64,000 nucleotides of DNA from Anseranas semipalmata (lineage: Eukaryota; Chordata; Aves; Anseriformes; Anseranatidae): NCBI GenBank assembly GCA_013399115.1, contig VXAA01007253.1, forward strand, positions 1 to 64,000, written 5' to 3'. This document shows positions 12,981 through 24,100 of the stretch, piece after piece. Under the pieces are notes generated by a model. The model did no database searches. It was not told the origin of the DNA and saw only the letters and a list, made by a program, of their open reading frames with translations. Both the position numbers and the translations under genes were made by a program. The number at the start of each line of letters is the position of its first letter. The first letter of the stretch is position 1.

Positions 12981-14880
12981 AAATATGGGGGAAAAAAATA
13001 AAACACCACATATGAATCACTTATTGTAGTAACTATCAAAAAACAGGTAAGACACCCTCTGAGTAAATCTGCATTGCATCAGAATATACCACAATATTGC
13101 AAAGTTAAGACAAAAAGTAACACCTCCCAGCTCCCTAGTATAGTTGAGGATTCGGCTATTTTACCTTCAGTGATAACTTGCAGTAGTAGGCACTACTAGT
13201 CAGTGTTCACAGGGAGAAGCTTGGGTTAATATCAGACATTTTGTTGACTTAGCTTCACATTCCTGTGATGTTTAGTTTGTCACATTTGCATAAACTGAAT
13301 TCACTACAGTGGAAAGAGACATTTATAGTCAATTCACTTAACAGAAATGTGGTATTGGCTATTGATGACTCTTTAACAAGGTATAAATTTACTAGATCCA
13401 ACAATCTACAAATAGGAAATCTGGAGTGTAGATAGGAAAGTTTCAGTATGTGAGATCAAGATGTACAGGTGGTTTTGTGCAGAAAAGTTAATGAGCTACA
13501 GACATGGAGGGGAGAACCTAACAAATGGGAAAGAAAATGGGTACCATTATTCCCTAAATCTGGGAATGCTGTAAACCTCTTTATGTGCTGGACTAAATTC
13601 ATTTCACAATTACAATGACAAAGACAGATATTTCTCAGAAAACCTTAATGGTATAATAGGGAAAAAATTGTCAACCAAATCCTAACTGCGTGCTTATTAA
13701 ACATTTCAAATCATATTCGTCTTATTTGAAAAGGATACACTTTTCTAAAGTATCCCTTTTTTACATAGCTTTTTTAAAAAATAACACTTAAAACATATGC
13801 AAAAAAGCAAATGCAATATTCTTGTATATGATGACAAAACTCCTTGATCAAGTCAGTTTTAATTTGGTCTTTATGTCCTGTTTAAATGGTGCAATCCTGT
13901 ACGGATCTTTCTCACACAGTGAATAAATTAATATTAAATTATGTGATACTAGCTGTAAAGCCACAAAACCTGGCAGGGCCTCTAATGTATAGATTTAGAT
14001 TCTTGAGTTAACTTTTGATAATTTCCCTTTTACAGCCAAATTTTGAAGATTTGTTAGTCTATTAGTCTGTTAGTCTAAGGATATATTTCATGTCTGCACA
14101 GATTTCCAAAGTCTCTTTCTAAAAAGAAGCATTTCAAGTAACCTTAGTGCTGAAGTAAAATATAAGTTCTCTATTCTGTCTTGATTGATAACAATGAAAT
14201 TTTGGTACTCTAATCTATGGCAAAATTTACATTGACTCTAGTTTGCCAAATCTTCACATATTATCAACAAAGAAAAATATGAAGAGTCTCTCTCAAACCA
14301 ATGAGATATTCAAAACAAAAGAAATGTTGTCAATGTGACCATGGTAGCAAAACTAACAGCAGATTACTGGTGTTGAGAACTGAATTTAGTTTAAAATTAT
14401 AGAATAAGGTTGCTTTGAACCCAAAGAGACTGAAACAAAGACATTTTGCTTTTAAGAAGTCCTGTAAAGGAATGTTATATATGGAGGCATTTGAGCGTTT
14501 AAACATTAAAGTAGGTAAAGGCAAATACTTAAGGCTTTGCCCTGTAGTCTTTTCTCTGACCAAAGTCTGTCACTAAATTCAAATGGCAACTTTGCCCTCA
14601 TATATCGCCTGCAGTATCAGACCTATAATTCAGTTGCAGTAAAACCTTCCATTTGCAAAGCCAAAAGGAAGCTGGAATGTAGCTTGAGTTTCACATACAA
14701 AACTATACAATTTGTGTTAGATACAGATTTGAGAATTGCTTAAAAAAAATATTTATATATAGGGAATGAACAGTGCAATACCAGTTGGTTGTGTGAAAAT
14801 CTTACCTTGTCTTTCTTCAAATGTATTTAAAGAAAAGCTCTCCAGTTTTTAAGAACATAAAATAGAAAGGGATAAGTATT

Positions 14881-15128
14881 TCAGGATGGGAAGCAGATCC
14901 CACAGCATTCCATGCAGATCTCCAAGCAATCTGAAGATTCACAACATGCGTCCATTATTCCACAGTCCATGTCACATGGGCAGTTACAGTCATCCCCCAT
15001 CTCGTCCCCACAGCAACAGCAGCAGGCCTCCGATGTGCAGATGCCACAGGATGCTTGTCCCAGAACAATGTTACAGAGGGTGAGAAATTCACAGAACAAG
15101 CAAGCCAGGATACAGTGAACACAGCAAT
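14881..15128 (-). CDS. MDFIC: MDFIC terminal coding exon 4, cysteine-rich I-mfa domain (residues 167-248)
   Basis: The acceptor ACATGTGAAG|ATTGCTG sets the exon edge at 15128; the TGA stop is 14883-14881. It encodes Asp167 (split codon) plus 81 residues, 24 of them Cys, including a five-Cys run ([14 protein letters not shown]) and the C-terminal [15 protein letters not shown]. This is the signature I-mfa domain. Family knowledge: the domain binds zinc and regulatory proteins, and the last helix is S-acylated on its cysteines and docks in the PIEZO pore module. All cysteines of the C-terminal helix are present. The acceptor's local pyrimidine content is poor, but a 70-nt T/C tract lies 35 nt further upstream (see findings). 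Confidence 0.97.
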
Positions 15129-18100
15129 CTTCACATGTATCAGTTCAGTAGAATGTCACACATTAAAAAAAAAAAGAAAAGAAAAGAAAAAAAAAGAAAA
15201 AAGAAAAAGAAAAAGGAAAAGAAAGAAAGAAAAAAACATTAATACATCATTCTAAATGTGGGTACATCACAGTGTCAGACAGGTTGTTGAAAGACAATGA
15301 TTCACATTAGACATAATCTAACACCATAAAGAACATGTTTCCTATCTTTAAGGCCACATATGCAGCCTAACATCACCACTTCAGTATCGGTTTTGGTGTA
15401 AGTTTCCTTTCCCCAATTCATTTCATGCAAATCCCAAGTACTAAATATCCACTTATATCCATTTCTTCAGTCATGTAATATATCCATATCTATGATCTTC
15501 AGTCCTAACTTCTTCCAGCAGACCCACAAGACCAAAAAAAAAGAAAAAAAAGAAAAAAAAAATCAGCTTATGAAAAAAACTATCTAAAACTACTTACAGC
15601 CTCTCCCAATGCATCTTGACCTTATAAATGTGTTTTGTTCACTTGATAGTCATGCATGTTGCCACAACTTTTTTTGCTTTCTTTATAGTATTACGCACAC
15701 CTTAAAAACACCATAACAATGTTACAGGTATCTTTGTATTTTCAATAATATATAAACCATTCTGCCAAATTACTTACTTTTCTGTGCTTTTTCTAGACAA
15801 ATCTCTTTTTGATCTTTATAATCTATTACTTTGCTTCATACCTATACCTGAATGTCAATATACATCTCTTTCAAGTACTACTAAATTACATGAGGTAACT
15901 GGGGAAGTATCCCACAAATTGTCAGAAAAAAAAAAAAAAATGGCACCCAAAGAATAAATCTATAGAATAACTTCGAACAATTGATACATCCATGAGACAT
16001 GACAGGAAAACACAAGCACTGGAACTAAACATATGCCAATAAAAATGGGAATGAAAACTGCAGGAGTGAGAGATTTGCTTTCACTGTCATAGAATCATAG
16101 AATGGTCTGAGTTGGAAAAGACCTTAAAGATCATCCAGTTCCAACCCCCCTGCCATGGGCAGGGACACCTCCCACTAGACCAGGTTGCTCAAAGCCCCAT
16201 CCAGCCTGGCCTTGAACACTTCCAGGGGTGGGGCATCCACAGGTTCTCTGGGCAACCTGTTCCAGCACCTCAACACCCTCATAGTAAAGAATTTCTTCCT
16301 TATATCTAATCTAAATCTACCCTCTTTTAGTTTAAAAGCATTACCCCTTGTCCTATTGCTATAATTCCTGAAAAAGAATCTCTCCACATCATAAGACTTC
16401 CTCAGAGCCTTCTCTTCTCTAGTCTGAACAAGCACAACTCCCTCAGCCTGTCTTCATAGGAGAGGTGCTCCAGCCCTCTGATCATCCTGGTGGTCCTTCT
16501 CTGACCCGCTCTAACAGGTCCATGACCTTCTTATGCTGGGGGCCCCAGCCCTGAATGCAGCACTTCAGGTGGGGGGTCTCGCAAGAGCAGAGAAGAGGGA
16601 GAATCACCTCCTTCAGCCTGCTGGCCATGCTTCTTTTGATGCAGCCCAGGATATGATTGGTTTTCTGGGCTGCAAGCACACATTGCCAGCTCATGTGAAG
16701 CTTTTCATCCATCAACACCCAACACTCCGCAGGACTGCTCTCAATCCACCCATTGCCCAGCCTGTATTCATACTTGGGATTGCCCCAATGCAAGTGCAAG
16801 ACCTTGCACTTAGCCTTGTTGAACTGCATGTTGTTCACACGGGCCCACCTCTTAGGCCTGTTAAGGTCCCTCTGGATGGCATCCCTTGTCTCCAGTGTGT
16901 CGACTGCAACACACAGGTTGGTGTCATTGACAAACTTGCTGAGGGTGCATTCAATCCCACTGCCCATGTCACTGACAAAGATGTTAAACAGCACCAGCCC
17001 TGATACAGACCCCTGAGGGACACCACTTGTCACTGGTCTCCACCTGGACATTGAGCCACAAATCTTTGAGTGCGACCGTCCAGCCCAATAGTAAGTATAT
17101 AAAGTCCTCCCACAGTAAGCATATAATATCTATGAAGCATATTTAATTTTTAAGAGGCAGTGAACAGTCAGTCAGGAAAGAAAATGAAAATTTAAAAATA
17201 CACGAAATGTTCAGGTTGGAGAATATTGTTCTTTCCTAAGCTCAGCTTTCATTCTTATTTTTAAAGATTGCAAGCCTTGAACTCCTTTATCCACAAACAT
17301 TTGAAGATTGAGATGTTCTGGGGAAAATATCCTGCACCATCTCACCCTTTCGCTGTCCCTACTGTCCATCACAGGTATCTGCTACGAGAGGCTATTAGGA
17401 AAGACAGGATATTGAACTATACAGACATTTGGTTTGACCAAATACAGAACCTTCTTAAAATTCACAGGTTGGAGGCTGTTATTTTAGGGGAAAGCTTGCA
17501 ATAGTAATACAATTACCAAGGCTCTAAAACTTATTTATAATATCAACAATGACTGAGTAACCCTGGCAGGTATCTTGACGGATTCAGAGTATCTCTAATG
17601 TTGCAGAAAGTGACTGCAGGATAGCATAGAGCTGACTTTACACTAGCAAGCACAATACTCACAGCAACACAGCTCACAGTTCAACACCATTTGCAAAATC
17701 TTTCCCAAGAATGAAAGTAACTACCTGAGCTCTTAGTCAACACTTCCACCACAATGTTGCAGATGGATTTCTCCTAATTACTACACTAGATAGATCCAAA
17801 CTTAGCTTGGGAATGCCTGTACTGCAATGTCGTCACAGTCACAATACACATAATGAGCACATATACCTAAAAGAAAAAAATGGAAACATCAGGAAAAGCA
17901 AGAAGAAAGAATCCTGTCAAAAACTCTCTCTTACTCCCTCTTTGCAGGAAGCAAAACTGGGAGGAAAACACAGGTAACATTGAGCTATTTTTAAAGAAAG
18001 TCGTTGCCTGTACTAAAAGGCTGCTTTTTCCAAGGAAATGTTGTCACTAAATAAATGACCTTCATGGAAAACACAGAAGATATATGAAATAAAGCTGGGG

Positions 18101-21100
18101 AGTATCCGTTCACTGAAGAGGACCAAAGCCATACCAATAGTGATTAATTAGCTGTTTGTCATGGAGATGGTGTTAAATTTGTTCAGGTACAATCTCCTTT
18201 CAGATTGTCTTTTAATGCAAAGGAAAAAGATAAAGAAGCCAAGACTTGTATCTTAGAAGACGTCATATTTGAGGAACTGACATTTTCATTATTTTGCATC
18301 TTTAAAATACAGCTGCAGGAAGCTAATACTGTAACAAATTTTGTTCTACAAATATCCTTTTAAACAAAACACCTCAATAAAACTTTATGAGTATCAGTAT
18401 TGAAAATAAGATGCTCAAATAAATCTTGCCTGCTTCATACAGGGATATGTAAAATTGAAGCATTAAAAATAAACATTTACATAAATTATAACATACATAT
18501 TTATTGATGGACAAGAGACAATTCTTAAGTTAAACCAAAAGGGACTACATTCGGAATGCACTTTCTGGACCCACAAAAAAAACCTTTTTCCCTGAAATAT
18601 AAAAAATCTTCACACTAAATCAATACTTACAAGGAGAGGCCATGTTGATTTAAATGATGATATTTCCAAGGTAACGGCTGCCAAATATGGCCCAAGATAA
18701 CAGAAAGAAATAACAATTTTTTGCCTTTAGTGTTATGGCACAAACTCTGTGAGAGTCTTTCTTTCTATCTCTTCTTCACTGACTGAAACACTAAAAGAAA
18801 TCATTTACTTTTGTTGTTTATTTTGATTTCCTTTTGCCTAGATTGTAAAACTCATTTTCCATTTAGAAAATCTTTGCCTAACAACTTTACCTAACCTGCA
18901 CAAACACTTAACATAAAGTTAAGATACCCCTTATTGGTCTCTCCTTTCTTTCAATGACTCATTTGTACAATGAACATAAACTTTAATCCACATTTCAAGG
19001 ACAAACATGAAATAATCATGCTTTTATATTCTTAATGTTAGTGGCTTTTAATATTTATCCAGGTAGCAATTATTCAACACATGACTAAGCATGGTGTTAC
19101 CTAGACCTACCAGCTGAATTCAGAATCATGACTCTAAACATCAGCAATGTCTTTTTTTCTGGATAGATGTCTGGAAAAATTTCTTCCATGTATGACTCCT
19201 ACTTCTTAGGTTCTTATCTACTGATGTAATTATAAATAAGAGGAAAAATCACAGTGGCTTTTGTAATAGCAATGACATGAGACCTTAATGTCTCATAACA
19301 TATTTCCAGGGTCTAAGATTCGATTCAGGCTGCATGTTAGGAAAAGGTTCTTAACCAAGAGGGTGGTCAGGCACTGGAACAGGCTCCCCAGGCCTGTGAT
19401 CACGGCACCAAGCCTACCAGATTTCAAGAAGCATTTGGACAACACTCTCAGACATATGGTCTGATTTTTGGGTGGACCCAGGAGTTGGACTTAATGATCC
19501 TTGCAGGTCCCTTCCAACTCAGGATATTCTATGTTTTTATGATTCTATATCTATATACTACAGAAAACTCGCACATTCTTTTCTATTACCCATAGTCATA
19601 CTCCAACCTGTCAGTTTCAAAGAGAAATTTATACAGTTAAAAACACTTCCTTCGGATGTTGTTGCAAGGTGCCATGGTCAGAGAAAGCCATCCATGAAGA
19701 AGATAAAACTCCCAAAGAGATAATCTCAGGTTTATCAGTTGGAGAACACTAATACATATTTTACTGCTTGCACTCCCTGATAATTCTTCCTTGGTTCCAA
19801 GACCAACTAATTTAACAGTTAAGACTATACTTAACTTTGCCCTTATACATCAAAATCCTAATAGTTTTTGCAGATGAGTGAGTAGTGGAACACATTATTC
19901 CAACTAGAATTAAACTTAATTTATATATTTGGAAAAAAAAAAATCGTAAAAAGTAAATTTGATGATCTTAAGGCCTGATAACATGTTTTCCAGAAACTTT
20001 GAACATATTTCAGTCTTTTCTGTTAAAGAAATGACACGGCAATATAAGTTGTGATGGAAGAACTATGTTACCTTAAAGAGAGGCTAGCTTAAAATTATCT
20101 CTATTTTATTTATTTTATTTATTCCGAGAATCAGGGATTTTTTCATTCTTCTTTTCCCATTAGATATAGTCATGCAGTTCAGAATTAGGGGGTGCCTTTT
20201 CATCAAGGACCAAACTCTGTCTTCCTTGCTGTTCATGATGCAGCACTGTTGATAAATAGCTAACTTCCAAGTGTCTTGGAATTTAAGTTTTCACAGTTTT
20301 CACTTAAATACTTTCACAGAGAGAGAAGAAATTAGTCTATTTCTCATTACATAAGACCATCATTAATAAAGACTTTCCTCGTAACTTCCAAACTACACCA
20401 TACCAGTCAAAACACTGTATCACGTCTGTTGCCTAAGACTCAAGCTCCCAAAAGCTATGCTGGATGACATAAATTATGATAGGCTTGATCTGTAGGCAGT
20501 GAGAGTATATCTTATTAGACCAACCGACAGCTAGTGGAAAAAAACAGATTCACTTTCAGATACACAAGCTCATCCTCGATTATCCTTTCATTATTATCCT
20601 GGGATGAAAGTTAGACCTGAAGTTAAAAAAGGGTCATCTCATGCAGTATTTTTAAATACCAGTGTAAGTAAAGCTGTTTCCTTAGTCCTTTGGCATATCC
20701 CCAAAAGTCACAGATTTGTTAGGGAACTTCATGAAAACTCTTAAACAATGCCAAGGCAAATAGAAGCTCAGCAAACTCATCCAAGTTTTTGTTGCTTAGA
20801 TCATACATGCAATTCCAGCTACCTTATGCTGATGTTACCAGAGTGTATACGTTACAAATAACTGGGTTATAAATGTTATCTCAGACAATATCCAGACTAG
20901 CAGCTTAAAATCTCTTAAATCTGTTTATTCACTGGTACTCAAAGCCCAGGGATCCACACATTATATCTTATCCCAGTTATAACAGCTATGCTCAGTTAAG
21001 GAAAGGAAACAATATTAACAATGAAACAACTTTAATTTTTCTCCATGCACGTCTTCAAACATTTGCACATCACTTTTTATTTCTAAAATCTTTGCATACA

Positions 21101-24100
21101 CATTTTGTTCTGATATCTAATTTCTTTTAAATACTGAAATATATATTTCTTTTATTTCAACTTCTCTTTATCCCCTCCTCTTCATTTTTATGAAAAGTTG
21201 CAGCTTTACTTAAGAAACGGATTTTAAGAGAACTATCATCTAAACCGTACAAGATCCACAGAAGTTAAACTGAAAAAAGTGTACAGAGAAACACACAGGC
21301 AGGCTGATCTGTGCTGCTTTTGTAATGTTTGACACTAACCTCTCACAAACTGACCCAATAAGCTTTCATACCAAGCAGGTAGGTCACATATGATAAAAGG
21401 TTTCCCTGTCTGTAATGGTAAATAAGCTCACTTACAGAATACTGACCTTGGTCAGCTTTTTACTAACTATATCCTCCGAGTTCAGACAACTCAAAACAAA
21501 TCTCCAGGCACTCTGCTGTCTCACAGCAAGAATCAAAAAAGGGCAAAACCGCAATCAAAGTGCCAGTTGAGGTCCTCAGCAGGTGTTCGTGCCGGGCCCC
21601 CGCAGCGCCCTGAACAGAAGCCCCAGCAGGCGCTGTAGACTTCCCGCCACCGGCACAGGCAGGGATAAGCCTCAGCCAGGAATAATAGCCCTGGCCAGAG
21701 CAGCACAGCACTCAGCTACAAACAGGAGGTGAGCCATGAAGAAACCATCCCAGCCTTTCTAAAAGGTATGCGTTACCCAGAGGTGGGATCTCAGCTTACA
21801 GAGCAGCTGCATGCGTGCAAACACAACACCATGCCCATAATGTATGTGGTTCCTGTGCAGCTTCTGCTACCCATCCTCTTTTAGAAAATACACTATGCCC
21901 AGTAAAATTCTGAAATAAAAATAAGAAATCCAGACAGAACAAACTGACAGGCCATGTGAAGTATAGCTATCCCTGGATAACAGAGCTACATTTATTTACA
22001 TGGGGGACAATAAAGTTACAAATTATGACAGGTGATATTTCAGCATTTTAAAATAGAAAATGATCATCTCTCTTGATCAAGAAAATTAAAATATTGCCTG
22101 AACAGGCAAAATGAATAGAACACTGCAAAGTGAATAGAAACTTTCATCAAAGTCTATATTCTAAACTCTTAGTACAGATGTAACCTCAGAAGAAAAATGA
22201 TCCAGGTTTTAAACATACAGAAATACTACGAAACATGCCAATTTACAATACCTAAGGCTTTCTTCAAATCTGCAGCTTTCATTCCCATTGCTCATCACAG
22301 CAAATACTGACACTAGTTAGATGCCAGCTGGACTATGACCTTATAAAATGGATGTTGTGGAAAGATCTTTCTTCATTACAGGCCCTGTGTTCCACTCGTT
22401 CATTTAACACAATGTGTAAATCATCTGCCAAGATTTCTATGCAAGCAAAAACACATGTTTAAAACATGCCACTTTTCAAAATATTTTATATAAAATTATA
22501 GTTTTGACCATATGATAATGTTATTTGCCCACTGCCTGATTGACAACTGCCTTCTGACACAACCTTGTCTAACAAAAAACTGTTTAAAGTACTAAAGTAC
22601 TTCTTGCTCAGACAGAACTCCAGCTTAAATCAAGTTCCAAAAGGTAACAATGGAAATTTTGGCACAAGTAAAGAGATTTGCAGGATATTAATTAAGTAGC
22701 CGCCTAAAGGCTGATGGGCCACATTTCAGAAGTGTATATAACAAAAAGAGAGAAAAAGAGGGAGAGAGGAGGAGAGGGGGAGAGAGGGAAAGAGGGAGAG
22801 AGAGAGGGAGGGAGAGGGGGANNNNNNNNNNNNNNNNNNNNNNNNNNNNNNNNNNNNNNNNNNNNNNNNNNNNNNNNNNNNNNNNNNNNNNNNNNNNNNN
22901 NNNNNNNNNNNTGGAAGAGAGAGGGGAAGAGAGAGAAGGGGGAAAGAAGGGGAAAGAAAGAAGGGGAAAGAAAGAAGGAGAAAGAAAGAAGGAGAAAGAA
23001 AGAAGGAGAAAGAGAGAAAGAGAAAGAGAAAAATAAAGAGAGAACAGGAGACTTTAATGGCCAGCAAATGTTTCTGCTATGTTAGGCTATTCATGACATA
23101 ATGTACACTTATACCAAATTTCAGTAAAGGATACCAATCCAGAGACAGAACCATATATAAGAGAAAACTGCTGCACTTGAGAGAGAAAAAAGAATCCTAT
23201 TCAAAATCATATGCCCAAAAGGAAAAGAAAGTTGACTGAAAACTATTTGTCAGTTGATACAAAGTTATATAAACCAAAATAAGATCTACTACTTCAAATA
23301 GAGAGGTCTGTTATCCTGCTAACAGAACTAGTCACTACTTCCCATGTATATGCACATATTGGTTCTTAAGACCCCAGCTGAACACAAAGGTTATTTGTTG
23401 GACTTGTTTTGTCTTCAGTTAACACATCAGTACCACTTGGATACTTTAACAAATTAAAGTAATCAGCAGCATGAGTCTGCTGTGTCCACCACTTCCATGC
23501 TTGGATTCAACATCTAGAACAGATGATGAAGTCACTTTATACTAAAAAGAAGAAAAAAAGTTGCACTCAAAGGCACCTTGAAGCATGAATTCTAAACATC
23601 TGACTTTAAGAAAAAACACATTTGGTGAGATTGGTTACTGCATCTCTAATACAGGAAACACAAAACGCACAATTCAGAAGATTAAGGAAAAGATGCTTCA
23701 AGTCTTGCTTCTGGAAAAGGACCAGTGGTAACTTAAGTCTGGAGGGAAGCCTACATTGCCTGTGATTCCCCAGAGCCTCACCCACATGCTGCGGGCTTTC
23801 TTTATCTACCTCTCTCCTGCATCTAGCCTTATTACACTTCCTATGACCTATCTTGAAAAAAAAAAACTCCATGGGAAGAAGATGCCTTCTCCGGCTTCTG
23901 TGGTATAGAGAGCCTGGGAAGTAAAGAAGATCTGTCATACATAAAGGAGTCAGGCTTATGATCCACTTACCCTAGTTTAACAAGCTACCCTTTCCAGATG
24001 AGCACAGTAGTTGCATGCTCTCAACCTTTTGAATATGTGGAGTGCCACCCTAAACTCAGATTATGACAAATTGTCAGAGTTTTGGTAACTACTCTAACAA

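Larger units (their letters stand above)
11956..14880 (-). other. MDFIC: Probable MDFIC 3' UTR (end uncertain)
   Basis: AT-rich DNA directly after the stop codon with no convincing coding frame. The first canonical minus-strand AATAAA I find is at 11961-11956. It is followed by a GU-rich stretch (CATCGTGTGATTTGTTTG), which makes it a reasonable poly(A) site and implies a UTR of about 2.9 kb. Further AATAAA signals at 11549-11544, about 10.02 kb, 9.70 kb and 9.03 kb would give longer UTRs. The end is inferred, and an ancient inverted repeat (12810-12980) lies inside this span. Confidence 0.4.

Noticed and set aside
14886..15118. Plus-strand frames opposite MDFIC exon 4
   Set aside because: Shadows of the conserved I-mfa coding exon on the minus strand.
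16533..17003. 156-codon plus-strand frame
   Set aside because: It is the antisense shadow of the CR1 reverse-transcriptase remnant.
22714..23085. Arg/Glu/Lys-rich and Ser/Leu/Phe-rich frames around 22.7-23.1 kb
   Set aside because: Translations of a GA-rich simple repeat containing a gap, not proteins.
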